DNA from: Thermocoleostomius sinensis A174
GTDB taxonomy: Bacteria > Cyanobacteriota > Cyanobacteriia > Elainellales > Elainellaceae
Assembly: GCF_026802175.1 (NCBI RefSeq)
Contig: NZ_CP113797.1
Span: 372,001-436,000 of the forward strand
DNA: 64,000 bases
Direction of reading: 5' to 3'
Shown piece by piece: positions 9,540-19,035 of this stretch. Position numbers and translations under genes: made by a program. Positions within the stretch are counted from its first letter, which is position 1. Each line of letters begins with the position of its first letter. Under the pieces are notes generated by a model. It did not search any database, was not told the DNA's origin, and saw nothing but the letters and a program-made list of their open reading frames with translations.

Positions 9540-10478
9540 CTATGCCGCAAGATTTGCCGGATTTGACAGCCACTCTTTCCGTAATTTGGCGATCGCTAAT
9601 TCCTTTTGTTTCGCTTCCACTTCAATCCACGATACTTGCCAATAGGAACTGGGCATCAGCGTGATAAAGTCACTATGACGAGGGTCTAAAAACGACTCAT
9701 TACCGTTAGAAATATGAACAAGTTGCCAATCGGGAACAGTCCAGGTTGAACGGGCGGCTGTTACCATTTCAGCTACAGTAGGATCTTCATAGGTTTCAAG
9801 CTGTTCGTGAATGACATGATGATGCGCATCAAACACCATCGGGATTTCTGCGGCATGGCAAATCTCTAAAATCTGGCGGGCGCTGTAAGCGTGCTCATCA
9901 TTCTCCAACGTTAGGCGCGATCGAATGTTATCTGGTAAATTGCGAATGACGCTCACCAACCGGTCAACTCGATCGCCTTTGCCACCATGAATATTCATCA
10001 GTGCCCAAGATGATTGCGGTAAACCCAACAAATCGAACGATCGGGCATGGGCGGCGAGAATTTTGATACTGTTCTCGATAACTTCGGGGCGATCGGAATT
10101 TAACACCACAAATTGATCAGGATGCAAAACTAACCGAATCGCTTGGTCGTGCGCCAACTGACCCACTTGTTGCATAGTATCGGCAAATTCCGACAATACA
10201 GCGGCTCCTAGCGCATCGTCGGCAAAGGGAAACAAGGCAGAACTCAGACGATACAATTGAATACCTTCGCTGGCGCAAAAGTTGATAGCAAGCCTTAGTC
10301 GATCCAGATTATCGCGGTAGAGATTGCGTAGTAGCTGCTCTTGCTCAGCAAGGGAAAATTGCAAGAGACGTTTTCGGGTGACGGTGCGGAATCGAACAGC
10401 CTTAGACGCTGTAATACAAACCAATCCTAGCTTGGGTGGTTTAATGATCTGTGATCGATCGATAGCGACGTTCATCAT
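9540..10478 (-). CDS. uvsE: UV damage endonuclease UvsE/UvdE
   Basis: A TIM-barrel endonuclease that nicks DNA 5' to UV photoproducts, giving an excision route independent of UvrABC. 312 residues, usual length. Recognisable segments include the N-terminal KLGLVCITAS, LRLAINFCASEG, HPDQFVVLNS, NIHGGKGDR, RLTLENDEH, and the metal-site segment VFDAHHHVIH. Two adjacent ATGs open the frame; either could start. It is on the minus strand, 60 bp downstream of the DoxX-like gene. Confidence 0.93.
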   Translation of the reverse strand: MMNVAIDRSQIIKPPKLGLVCITASKAVRFRTVTRKRLLQFSLAEQEQLLRNLYRDNLDRLRLAINFCASEGIQLYRLSSALFPFADDALGAAVLSEFADTMQQVGQLAHDQAIRLVLHPDQFVVLNSDRPEVIENSIKILAAHARSFDLLGLPQSSWALMNIHGGKGDRVDRLVSVIRNLPDNIRSRLTLENDEHAYSARQILEICHAAEIPMVFDAHHHVIHEQLETYEDPTVAEMVTAARSTWTVPDWQLVHISNGNESFLDPRHSDFITLMPSSYWQVSWIEVEAKQKELAIAKLRKEWLSNPANLAA

Positions 10479-10538
10479 CTCTCAATAGTTCTTCTAACTA
10501 GCTTGAGTTAATCCTCGATGAGGTAACAAGGTTGAAGA

Positions 10539-10997
10539 TTAGCGATTCAGCTGAGTTTCCAGTTCAGCCGCTACTGTAGACGCACCCGGTTGATCTTCGG
10601 GTTTACGGGTGTACCACCAAGCCCAGGCAATCAATACCGCTTGAAATGGGAGTCGAAACCAATAAAGCAAAGGATGATGAGGAATTCCAGCAATCGGAAT
10701 ACTGTGAATCGCCTGATAGAGATTAGCAGGAAACACAGCAATAAACAGCGATACTAACCCCCAAGCAGCAAGGACACTGACAAAGGGAATTAACAATCCA
10801 ATTCCTCCTAGAATTTCAAACACCCCGCTAATGTAAACCATTGCATAGGGAAATTGGAACACTGGCGGAACAATTCTGGCGTATTGATCCGGATGAGTGA
10901 AGTGAGTAATGCCTACGATTGTAATGGCAACTGCAAGAATTCCTCGTAGCAGTTCTTTACGACGAAATTGATTAAAGTATGGCTTATCTGGTGTCAT
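10539..10997 (-). CDS. DoxX family membrane protein
   Basis: 152 residues with four hydrophobic helices (about 14-30, 47-70, 73-92, 112-130). The layout and the GGIGLLIPFVSVLAAWGL segment match DoxX/DoxD-like membrane proteins, whose biochemical role is generally unclear. It lies upstream of uvsE on the same strand and may share a transcript, but there is no functional link I can show. Confidence 0.75.
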   Translation of the reverse strand: MTPDKPYFNQFRRKELLRGILAVAITIVGITHFTHPDQYARIVPPVFQFPYAMVYISGVFEILGGIGLLIPFVSVLAAWGLVSLFIAVFPANLYQAIHSIPIAGIPHHPLLYWFRLPFQAVLIAWAWWYTRKPEDQPGASTVAAELETQLNR

Positions 10998-11511
10998 AGG
11001 TTGGAGAATAATTTTGCAACTATATTTTTAATTGCGATCGATGGTTCAAGGTAATGTGAAATTTGATGAATGACGGTGAACGCTAATGAAATGATTAACA
11101 ACTAATGAATTAGCGAAAAGCAGTTTTTCATTAAAACAGTTAAAGATACCGTAACGAACTGCCAAACAAAATCCTTCTACCGGAGGCAAGAATTTCTGGC
11201 ATTACTGAGTGGATATTTGGGTTTGTCATCCTCCAAACGGGTTAATTTTTAAGTTTGTGATGCTTTGTAATAGTATTCACAGTTTGGTTATCAAATCATT
11301 AACAAGTTCGAGTTTTACCCTGCCAAATTACTACTCTGAAAGATACAAGTCTGTCCTTTTACACAAACGTTCCTCCATCGCGGCGTTTACCTTCAAGTGG
11401 CTATTTTTACCCTTCAGACTTCGATCATCATTGCCGATCGGGGTTGACAAGATTCTAGCCACTGATGTTGATGCCAAGATTATGGTTCTCTCATTTTTTA
11501 GATTGAATCAC
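10998..11511. other. Promoter region of the fructose PTS operon
   Basis: About 510 bp between the DoxX-like gene and fruB. The fruB frame remains open upstream to 11209, but the extra ~100 residues look like translated spacer: basic and hydrophobic, with no family match. The first half contains AT-rich direct and inverted repeats, listed separately. No ribosome binding site is obvious before fruB. Confidence 0.45.
11081..11115. promoter_or_regulatory. AT-rich repeats, candidate operator upstream of fruB
   Basis: A direct repeat CTAATGAA occurs at 11083-11090 and 11102-11109, 19 bp start to start. It is nested in an inverted repeat CGCTAAT (11081-11087) / ATTAGCG (11109-11115). A second compact palindrome, CTAATGAATTAG, covers 11102-11113. 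Such a cluster is what a dimeric repressor or activator site looks like, but no regulator gene lies beside it and the identity of any binding protein is unknown. Confidence 0.3.
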
Positions 11512-13986
11512 ATGCTCAATTTAGACAAAAACAGTATCAAGCTGGGCGCAACGGCGAAAGATAAATCAGATGCTATTCAACAGGTAGGGCGGTTGCTCGT
11601 GGATACCGGACATATGAAGCCTGAGTATATCAACAGCATGATGGCACGTGAACAGGTAGCGAATACCTATCTTGGGAACGGGATTGCAATTCCGCATGGC
11701 TTGCCGATCGATCGCAAGTTCATTGTAGAAACAGGTATTTCGGTGCTGCAATTGCCAGCGGGAGTGGAATGGAATCCAGGCGAACGGGTGCATTTGGTGG
11801 TCGGCATTGCTGCAAAATCGGATGAGCATATCGAGATTTTGTCGAATCTGACTCATGTGCTAGGTGACGAAGCGGCTGTTCAGCAGCTTGCTCGCACAAC
11901 TGATCCACTTGACATTATCACGACACTCACAAACCCCACTGCGCGCGTGAATGACGACATGCCCGTAGAACCCGATTTTGCCAAGGCGATCGATGTAACA
12001 ATTTCCGGCAAAGCCGGACTTCATGCCCGTCCAGCTACAACGCTGGTGAATTTGGCCAAGGAATTTCAGTCGGAGGTGCGAATCCGCTATGGCAACCAAA
12101 CCGCGAATGCCAAGAGTTTGGTCTCACTGCTGAAGTTGGGCGTGGAGGGCGGTCAAACGATTCGGTTGATGGCACAGGGGGTAGATGCAGATCGGGCCCT
12201 GCAAACGCTGAAAGCGGCGATCGAGGCAGGCTTGGAAGAGGAAGAGGACGCTCCAGCGGCCGTGACATTGGGGCGGGCGTTATCGTTTGAAACTAAACCG
12301 ATTGTTGGCATTGCGGCCTCGCCCGGGGTGGCGATCGGCCCAGTGTATCAACTGCGACGTGGCAAGCTGGTGTTTGAAGCCACAGCACCTGATCCGGCAA
12401 CTGAAGAGCGGCGGTTGCGGCAGGCGATCGAATCCGCTAAGGCTCAGTTGCAAAACCTGTATGAGGAGGTCAAAGCTAAGGCTGGAGCCGGAAAAGCTGC
12501 GATTTTTGAAGCCCATCAAGAATTTTTGAATGATCCAGATTTGCAGCAGGCGGCGATCGATCAGATTCATCAAGCGCTTCATCACGCTCAAGCCCATTCC
12601 AGTGCACCGTGGGCTTGGCAGCAAGCCTATGAGCAACGGGCTAGTGCATTGGAAAAACTACCCGATCCGCTGCTGGCAGGGCGGGCTACCGATTTGCGGG
12701 ATGTAGGGCGACGGGTATTGCGTTTGTTGGCAACGCGCGTGGAAGATGAACCCCAGTTGCCCAACAATCCTGTGATTTTAATTGCCGAAGATTTGACGCC
12801 TTCTGACACCGCTGGCTTAAATCCGGCTCTAACGTTGGGGTTTTGCACCGCTTATGGTGGCCCAACCTCTCACTCAGCCATCATTGCCCGATCGCTTGAT
12901 ATTCCAGCCATTGTGGGGGCGGGTCCGGCGGTGCTGAATGTGCCCGATGGTACGGATTGCATTTTGGATGGAGAGAGCGGCAATCTCTATCCGCATCCCA
13001 GCGAAGCCGACCTCGCGACGGCCAAAACGGCTCAGGCAGATTTACAAGCCGTGCGGCAAGCAGAAAAGCTGGCCTGCTATCAACCCGCGATTTTAACAGA
13101 TGGACATCGAGTGGAAGTGGTGGCCAATATTGGGGCAGCCGCCGAAGCGGAACAAGCGGTGAATGCTGGAGCTGAAGGCGTGGGTCTGCTGCGGACAGAA
13201 TTTCTGTTCCTCAATCGATCGGAGCCACCGACAGAGGCGGAACAACTGGTGGCTTACATCCACATGACGCGCTCGTTGAATGGATTGCCGCTGATTATTC
13301 GCACCCTCGACATCGGCGGCGACAAAGCCGTACCCTACCTCAATTTGCCCGCTGAAGAAAACCCATTTTTAGGAGTGCGTGGGATTCGGCTGTGTTTGCA
13401 ACGACAGGATTTGTTTAGAACTCAACTGCGAGCCATTTTTCAGGCTGCGCAAACCGGACCAGTCAAAATTATGTTTCCGATGATTGCCACGCTGGAAGAG
13501 TTGATCGCGGCTCGACAGATTGCTGAGGAGGTGCGGGCTGACGTAGGGACCGATCGCGTGGACTACGGCATGATGATCGAAGTGCCGTCGGCGGTGCTGA
13601 TGGCGGACGAGTTTGCCAAAGAAGTCGATTTCTTTTCGATCGGCACCAATGATTTGACGCAATACGTATTGGCAATGGATCGCGGCCATCCAGTGTTGGC
13701 AAAACAAGCCGATGGACTGCATCCGGCGGTGCTGCGCTTAATCGATCAAACGGTGCAAGCGGCCAAGGCTCACGGCAAATGGGTCGGTGTCTGTGGCGGC
13801 GTTGCCGGCGAACCGCTGGGGGCAACCATTCTAACCGGATTGGGCGTGACGGAACTCAGCGTTAGCATTCCCAGCATAGCAGCGGTGAAGGCCAAATTGC
13901 GATCGATCGCTTTTTCGGAAGCAAACGCATTGGCCCAACGAGCGCTGCGCTGCCGCACAGCCCAAGACGTTCGAGCACTACGATGA
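11512..13986 (+). CDS. fruB: Fructose PTS multiphosphoryl protein, EIIA-HPr-EI fusion
   Basis: Carries phosphate from phosphoenolpyruvate to the fructose permease, combining three PTS proteins in one chain of about 824 residues. EIIA covers about 1-145, with the phospho-histidine H62 in AIPHG. HPr covers about 158-240, with H171 in GLHARPA and the regulatory-serine equivalent S202 in AKSLVSLLKLG. Enzyme I covers about 262-824, with H454 in GGPTSHSAIIAR and the PEP-site segment GLLRTEFLF. All three catalytic histidines are present. I start at ATG 11512 (MLNLDKNS); ATG 11482 is an alternative, and neither has a clear Shine-Dalgarno. The stop overlaps the fruK start by 4 bp (ATGA), so the genes are translationally coupled. 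Confidence 0.93.
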   Translation: MLNLDKNSIKLGATAKDKSDAIQQVGRLLVDTGHMKPEYINSMMAREQVANTYLGNGIAIPHGLPIDRKFIVETGISVLQLPAGVEWNPGERVHLVVGIAAKSDEHIEILSNLTHVLGDEAAVQQLARTTDPLDIITTLTNPTARVNDDMPVEPDFAKAIDVTISGKAGLHARPATTLVNLAKEFQSEVRIRYGNQTANAKSLVSLLKLGVEGGQTIRLMAQGVDADRALQTLKAAIEAGLEEEEDAPAAVTLGRALSFETKPIVGIAASPGVAIGPVYQLRRGKLVFEATAPDPATEERRLRQAIESAKAQLQNLYEEVKAKAGAGKAAIFEAHQEFLNDPDLQQAAIDQIHQALHHAQAHSSAPWAWQQAYEQRASALEKLPDPLLAGRATDLRDVGRRVLRLLATRVEDEPQLPNNPVILIAEDLTPSDTAGLNPALTLGFCTAYGGPTSHSAIIARSLDIPAIVGAGPAVLNVPDGTDCILDGESGNLYPHPSEADLATAKTAQADLQAVRQAEKLACYQPAILTDGHRVEVVANIGAAAEAEQAVNAGAEGVGLLRTEFLFLNRSEPPTEAEQLVAYIHMTRSLNGLPLIIRTLDIGGDKAVPYLNLPAEENPFLGVRGIRLCLQRQDLFRTQLRAIFQAAQTGPVKIMFPMIATLEELIAARQIAEEVRADVGTDRVDYGMMIEVPSAVLMADEFAKEVDFFSIGTNDLTQYVLAMDRGHPVLAKQADGLHPAVLRLIDQTVQAAKAHGKWVGVCGGVAGEPLGATILTGLGVTELSVSIPSIAAVKAKLRSIAFSEANALAQRALRCRTAQDVRALR

Positions 13987-14960
13987 ATACCATGTTTTCT
14001 GATTCAAGCACGCCTCGTATTGCAACTCTGACACTCAATCCAGCCATCGACCAAACGGTTGCCATTCCTAACTTTCGAGCGGGCACTGTCAATCGGGTGG
14101 GGTGGGAGCAGTCTGATCCAGGTGGCAAAGGAGTGAATGTGGCGTCGTTTTTAGCGGCTTTTGGCTTTTCTGTCACGGTGTCCGGCTTTTTGGGACACGA
14201 AAATGCTGAACTATTTCAAACTTTCTTTGCACACCAAGGTCTGTGCGATCGGTTTTTGCTGATTCCCGGTAAAACTCGCGTTAATGTCAAAATCATCGAC
14301 GACGCCCAAGAGCAAGTAACAGACATCAACTTTCCAGGGCCGTCACCCACTCCAGAGGAGATCACAGCGCTCCATCAACGCGTGGATGAACTCGCGATCG
14401 ATCACGACTGGTTCATCGTGTCGGGCAGTTTGCCAGCCAGCGTATCGCCCAACTTGTATCGCGATCTGACGCAACGCCTGAAGTCCCAAGGCAAAACTGT
14501 GATTTTGGATGCCAGTGGCGACAGTTTCCGGCAAGCGCTGACGGCCATTCCCTTTGCCATCAAGCCCAATATTGACGAACTGCAAGAATATCTTGGTGTG
14601 TCGCTACGCAGCGAAATCGAGGTGTTGCAAGCTGCACGGGGACTGGTCGCTGAAGGAATTGAGTGTGTGGTCGTATCGATGGGGGCTGGTGGTGCGATCT
14701 TTGTGGAAGCCGACTCGGCCGTGTGGGCCCGTCCTCCTCAGGTCAATGTCATCAGCACGGTGGGGGCAGGCGATGCCATGGTGGCAGGTTTAGTCGCAGG
14801 CAAACTGCGGGGCTTCGCTCTTGCAGACTGTGCCCGTTTGGCCACGGCCTTTTCGATCGCCACCCTCAGCCAAGTAGGGCCACGCTTACCGCTGCCCGAT
14901 CGCGTCGAAGCCCTCATGGAGCAAGTTCAAATTGAGGATCTGCATTCGGCTCGCTTTTAG
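13983..14960 (+). CDS. fruK: 1-phosphofructokinase
   Basis: Phosphorylates fructose-1-phosphate, the product of PTS uptake, to fructose-1,6-bisphosphate. A PfkB/ribokinase-family protein of 325 residues. The substrate motif DPGGKGVNVAS is near residues 45-55, and the catalytic, anion-hole motif TVGAGDAMVAG is near residue 260. The ATG overlaps the fruB stop. No other sugar kinase gene is in the operon. Confidence 0.94.
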   Translation: MNTMFSDSSTPRIATLTLNPAIDQTVAIPNFRAGTVNRVGWEQSDPGGKGVNVASFLAAFGFSVTVSGFLGHENAELFQTFFAHQGLCDRFLLIPGKTRVNVKIIDDAQEQVTDINFPGPSPTPEEITALHQRVDELAIDHDWFIVSGSLPASVSPNLYRDLTQRLKSQGKTVILDASGDSFRQALTAIPFAIKPNIDELQEYLGVSLRSEIEVLQAARGLVAEGIECVVVSMGAGGAIFVEADSAVWARPPQVNVISTVGAGDAMVAGLVAGKLRGFALADCARLATAFSIATLSQVGPRLPLPDRVEALMEQVQIEDLHSARF

Positions 14961-15080
14961 GGTTTGTCTGAAAGCCTTTGTGTCAGGTGGGGAATGCCTG
15001 CGTGACCTGGAACTTCAACTTTTTCATCAAGCACTCTTTTGGATTTTACACGCTTAACGAATCATAACCAAGGAAAACCA

Positions 15081-16928
15081 ATGACTATACACAACATAGT
15101 GGCTGTCACTGCTTGCCCCACTGGGGTTGCCCACACCATTATGGCGGCCGAAGCCCTAAAGAAAACGGCGCAAGTGATGGGGCATGAACTCCGGGTAGAG
15201 ACCCAAGGCTCGGAAGGGGTGAAGAATGCTCTATCCGACGCCGAGATTGCCGCGGCCGATTTGGTGATTGTTGCTGCCGACATTCACGTCGATCTCGATC
15301 GCTTCCAAGGCAAACCCATTCATGCAGTTTCTACTAGTCGTGCCATTCGTGATACTCGCTCAGTCATCGAAGAGGCAATCGCTCGCAGTCGATCGGTGGC
15401 ACCAGTCGATCGATCGGCTCCATCCAAGCCGATAATGGCCGCTTCAACCCCCAGCCCTACTCCCACCACTTCCACGGTCGCGCCTGACCTATCTGCCACT
15501 GGCTCACGTTACCTCGTCGGCATTACCTCCTGTCCAACGGGCATTGCCCATACCTTTATGGCAGCAGAAGCTTTGCGCAAAGGTGCGGCTGAATTAGGAC
15601 ACGACATTAAAGTCGAAACGCAAGGATCGGTGGGAGCCAAAAACCAACTCACTCCCGAGGACATCGATCGGGCCGATGCGGTGGTAATTGCGGCCGATAC
15701 CCATGTGGACACCGCTCGTTTTGTGGGTAAGCGACTCTACCAAACCTCCACCAAACACGCGCTCAAAGATGGGGCTGGTGTCATTCAAGCCGCCCTCGCC
15801 ACCCCCGCTCCGACTGCCACCGCTGGCGATCGCCCTGATTATTTACAGTCCGTGCAGCAAGCTAAAGCCGAGCAATCTGCTAAGCGATCGGGACCCTACA
15901 AGCACCTGCTGACCGGCGTGTCCTACATGCTGCCTGTGATTGTAGCGGGTGGTTTGATTATTGCCCTTTCGTTTGTCTTTGGACTCGACCCAGCCGAAGG
16001 AACCTTTGGCGATGCCCTGAAGCAAATTGGCGGCGATGCAGCTTTTAGCTTAATTGTGCCGGTGCTGTCTGGTTTTATCGCCTTTTCCATTGCCGATCGT
16101 CCTGGTCTGGCACCCGGTTTAATTGGCGGCGTGTTGGCGGCTAATTTGGGCATGGGCTTCTTAGGCGGCATTCTCTCTGGTTTTCTGGCTGGTTACATTG
16201 CCCTGTTCGTGCGCGAGAAGATCAACCTGCCTGCCAATTTTGAAGGCTTGAAACCTGTGCTGGTAATTCCGCTACTTTCAACGCTGGCTGTAGGCTTGCT
16301 GTTGGTCTACGTGTTTGGTGTGCCCGTTAAAGCCATTCTGGATGGATTAACCGCCTTTTTGCAAAACATGGGGCAAACCAACGCTGTCATTCTGGGGTTA
16401 ATTTTGGGCGGCATGATGGCTGTAGACATGGGCGGCCCAGTTAACAAAGCTGCGTATACCTTTGCGGTGGGGCTATTGGCCACCAATATTTTTGAACCGA
16501 TGGCCGCCGTGATGGCTGCTGGCATGACGCCGCCCTTGGGTCTGGCCTTGGCCACCTTGATGGCTAAGCGCAAATTCACCGAAGAAGAACGACAAGCGGG
16601 GAAAGTGGCTTCGGTACTGGGCATTTCCTTCATTACCGAAGGAGCCATTCCCTTTGCCGTTAAAGATCCTCTGCGTGTCATTCCATCTTGTATTGCTGGT
16701 TCTGCGGTAGCGGGCGGCTTGTCAATGTTGTTTGGTTGCACCTTGCGCGCCCCGCACGGTGGCGTGTTTGTTCTAGCCATTCCCAACGCCGTGGGACAGG
16801 GCGGGCTTTATATTGTGGCGATCGCCCTCGGCAGCTTAGTAACGGCGATCGTTGTCACTCAACTAAAGCGCTGGCAGCCCAGCGTCCAGTCCACTCCAGA
16901 ACCAACGAGAGCTTCCTCGGCTCATTAG
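15081..16928 (+). CDS. fruA: Fructose PTS permease EIIB-EIIB-EIIC
   Basis: The membrane component that imports fructose and phosphorylates it at C1. The start is ATG 15081, preceded by AAGGA 7 bases upstream, giving 615 residues. Two EIIB domains stand in tandem: C12 in [10 protein letters not shown] and C151 in [11 protein letters not shown] Pro/Ser/Thr-rich linker (about 104-140) separates them. The EIIC domain (about 283-605) has eight or more membrane segments, the GAIPF motif in [13 protein letters not shown], and the APHGG segment. Both EIIB cysteines are intact. The 120-bp gap after fruK is larger than the fruB-fruK overlap but shows no terminator. Confidence 0.93.
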   Translation: MTIHNIVAVTACPTGVAHTIMAAEALKKTAQVMGHELRVETQGSEGVKNALSDAEIAAADLVIVAADIHVDLDRFQGKPIHAVSTSRAIRDTRSVIEEAIARSRSVAPVDRSAPSKPIMAASTPSPTPTTSTVAPDLSATGSRYLVGITSCPTGIAHTFMAAEALRKGAAELGHDIKVETQGSVGAKNQLTPEDIDRADAVVIAADTHVDTARFVGKRLYQTSTKHALKDGAGVIQAALATPAPTATAGDRPDYLQSVQQAKAEQSAKRSGPYKHLLTGVSYMLPVIVAGGLIIALSFVFGLDPAEGTFGDALKQIGGDAAFSLIVPVLSGFIAFSIADRPGLAPGLIGGVLAANLGMGFLGGILSGFLAGYIALFVREKINLPANFEGLKPVLVIPLLSTLAVGLLLVYVFGVPVKAILDGLTAFLQNMGQTNAVILGLILGGMMAVDMGGPVNKAAYTFAVGLLATNIFEPMAAVMAAGMTPPLGLALATLMAKRKFTEEERQAGKVASVLGISFITEGAIPFAVKDPLRVIPSCIAGSAVAGGLSMLFGCTLRAPHGGVFVLAIPNAVGQGGLYIVAIALGSLVTAIVVTQLKRWQPSVQSTPEPTRASSAH

Positions 16929-16930
16929 AA

Positions 16931-16971
16931 ATTGGGGTTAGGGGTTGGAGAAGATAGGGAAGATAGGGAGG
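16931..16971. repeat. Short G-rich tandem repeats after fruA
   Basis: The spacer starts with ATTGGGG-TTAGGGG units and then repeats GAAGATAGG. A complementary C-rich stretch (about 16980-17012) follows. This is the same general class of degenerate short repeats seen elsewhere in the window. No terminator with a T-run was found. Confidence 0.45.
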
Positions 16972-17148
16972 ATCACTCATCCACTCCCTCTTCGTCCTTC
17001 CTTTCCCTCCTCCCTGATACCAAGCCGTATAATAAAAGACGGGCGATCGAGCGACAGAAACAGACTTGCCTCCCTTGCCGTTCTTTTACGCTCTATCTTA
17101 GGTAGGGCTTTCTTCAGGCGGAACCTTTGGGTTTGATTTGCTGCAACT

Positions 17149-18546
17149 ATGACAGATTCTTTGACTAACTCTTTGACTGACTCTTCGCGCCGTTATCACA
17201 TCACCACGTTTGGCTGCCAAATGAACAAGGCAGATTCCGAACGCATGGCAGGAATTTTGGAGAATATGGGGTTTCAATGGTCTGAAGATCCGGATCACGC
17301 CGATTTAATTCTCTACAACACCTGCACCATTCGCGATAACGCCGAGCAGAAAGTGTATTCCTATTTGGGCAAACAGGTGAAGCGTAAGCACGAAAAGCCT
17401 GATTTGACGCTAGTTGTCGCTGGTTGTGTGGCTCAACAAGAAGGAGAAGCCCTATTGCGGCGTGTGCCCGAACTAGATTTGGTCATGGGTCCACAACATG
17501 CTAACCGCTTACAAGATTTGCTGGAGCAGGTGTTTGATGGCAATCAGGTGGTGGCAACGGAACCTGTGCATATTTTTGAAGACATTACCAAACCGCGTCG
17601 CGATAGTACGGTTACAGCTTGGGTCAATGTTATCTATGGCTGCAACGAGCGCTGCACCTATTGCGTTGTACCTAACGTGCGGGGGCAAGAACAATCGCGC
17701 ACTCCGGAAGCGATTCGCTCGGAAATGGAAGCGTTAGGACAGCAGGGCTACCGAGAAATTACACTACTGGGACAAAATATCGATGCGTATGGGCGCGATT
17801 TACCCGGTACTACCGTTGATGGTCGTCACAAACATACCTTGACTGACCTACTCTATTATGTGCACGATGTACCCGGCATCGATCGAATTCGCTTTGCCAC
17901 TAGCCACCCCCGCTATTTCACCGAACGGCTAATTCGCGCCTGTGCTGAACTGCCGAAAGTCTGTGAACATTTCCACATTCCGTTTCAGTCTGGTGACAAC
18001 GAGGTGCTCAAGGCAATGGCCCGGGGCTATACGCACGAAAAATATCGCCGCATTATTGACACGATTCGTCACTACATGCCCGATGCATCTATTAGTGCCG
18101 ATGCCATCGTGGCGTTTCCGGGCGAAACCGAAGCTCAGTTTCAAAATACCCTGAAGCTAGTCGAAGACATTGGGTTTGACCAATTGAACACGGCTGCCTA
18201 TTCCCCCCGCCCCGGTACCCCCGCCGCCCAGTGGGACAATCAGCTTTCGGAAACCGTGAAAAGCGATCGGCTCCAGCGGCTAAATCATCTCGTGGCGCTC
18301 AAAGCTGCCGAACGATCGCAGCGCTATTTAGGACGAATTGAAGACGTCTTAGTCGAAGACCAAAACCCCAAAGATTCCACCCAAGTCATGGGTCGCACGC
18401 GAGGCAATCGCTTGGTGTTCTTTGCAGGCAACATTCAAGAGTTGCAAGGCAAAACCGTTCCCGTTGAAATCACGACCGTGCGAGCATTCAGCTTAACGGG
18501 TAATCGCGTCGCTACACCCGTTGCCACATCTCCAGTCTGTGCGTAA
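17149..18546 (+). CDS. miaB: tRNA-2-methylthio-N6-isopentenyladenosine synthase MiaB
   Basis: A radical-SAM methylthiotransferase that adds the 2-methylthio group to i6A37 of tRNAs. 465 residues. The N-terminal UPF0004 domain carries the three cysteines C23 (FGCQMN), C59 (NTCTIR) and C93 (AGCVAQ) for the auxiliary cluster. The radical-SAM motif is C165-x3-C169-x2-C172 ([10 protein letters not shown]). A C-terminal TRAM domain begins near residue 385 (EDVLVEDQN). The start matches the conserved region with no competing Met. It is downstream of the fru operon by 220 bp and probably has its own promoter. Confidence 0.95.
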   Translation: MTDSLTNSLTDSSRRYHITTFGCQMNKADSERMAGILENMGFQWSEDPDHADLILYNTCTIRDNAEQKVYSYLGKQVKRKHEKPDLTLVVAGCVAQQEGEALLRRVPELDLVMGPQHANRLQDLLEQVFDGNQVVATEPVHIFEDITKPRRDSTVTAWVNVIYGCNERCTYCVVPNVRGQEQSRTPEAIRSEMEALGQQGYREITLLGQNIDAYGRDLPGTTVDGRHKHTLTDLLYYVHDVPGIDRIRFATSHPRYFTERLIRACAELPKVCEHFHIPFQSGDNEVLKAMARGYTHEKYRRIIDTIRHYMPDASISADAIVAFPGETEAQFQNTLKLVEDIGFDQLNTAAYSPRPGTPAAQWDNQLSETVKSDRLQRLNHLVALKAAERSQRYLGRIEDVLVEDQNPKDSTQVMGRTRGNRLVFFAGNIQELQGKTVPVEITTVRAFSLTGNRVATPVATSPVCA

Positions 18547-18622
18547 TACTAGTTGGCAATCGGTGCGCATCTCTTGCGGCGGTTGATAACCACCCTTCGC
18601 CAAACTATTTCACCAGGCTATC

Positions 18623-18925
18623 GTGATCATTGTACTGTTCATTGTTGTCCTTGGTCTTACCCCATCACTGTTCTCTTTGTGGATCATGCGGCAGGCAGAC
18701 GCCAGAGCACAGGAACGTCTAAGGCTGGCGATGCAATCGGTGGCAACTCGGGGTTTGCCGAGCCTACGCCTTCCACCGGATCATCATTACATCGAGGGAG
18801 TGGGGTATGTTATTGGAGACTTTACCTGTCGATTTAACGCTCGATCGACTTACCTACGTTGTGCTGTCAACCCCTTTGGCCCGTGCCAAGACTGCTCACA
18901 CTATCAACCAAGACAGGAACGGTAG
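18623..18925 (+). CDS. Small membrane-anchored protein, DUF6464-like
   Basis: 100 residues starting at GTG 18623. Residues 1-21 form one hydrophobic helix. The C-terminal half has a cysteine-rich block (GDFTCRFNARSTYLRCAVNP, then GPCQDCSHY) matching my memory of a cyanobacterial family labelled DUF6464. The four cysteines and a histidine could bind metal. Function unknown. It follows miaB by 76 bp on the same strand. Confidence 0.65.
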   Translation: MIIVLFIVVLGLTPSLFSLWIMRQADARAQERLRLAMQSVATRGLPSLRLPPDHHYIEGVGYVIGDFTCRFNARSTYLRCAVNPFGPCQDCSHYQPRQER

Positions 18926-18973
18926 AGGAGTAGAGGGGTAGATGAGCGAATGGGTTGAATCAGTGGATAACCC

Positions 18974-19009
18974 CAATCCCTATTCCCGACTCCCTGCTCC
19001 CTATTTCCC
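18974..19009. repeat. Heptamer tandem repeat, NNNTCCC type
   Basis: Five consecutive units ending in CCC are readable: CAATCCC, TATTCCC, GACTCCC, TGCTCCC, TATTTCCC. A purine-rich partner region (AGAGGAGTAGAGGGGTAGA, about 18923-18942) lies just upstream. The array abuts the start of the ion-channel gene. Confidence 0.75.
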
Positions 19010-19035
19010 GATCAGGGTATTGCTAAAACGGTGTG

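Noticed and set aside
11209-11511. N-terminal extension of fruB by about 100 residues
   Set aside because: The frame is open, but the residues are basic and hydrophobic without resemblance to any PTS domain. The EIIA domain begins right after ATG 11512.
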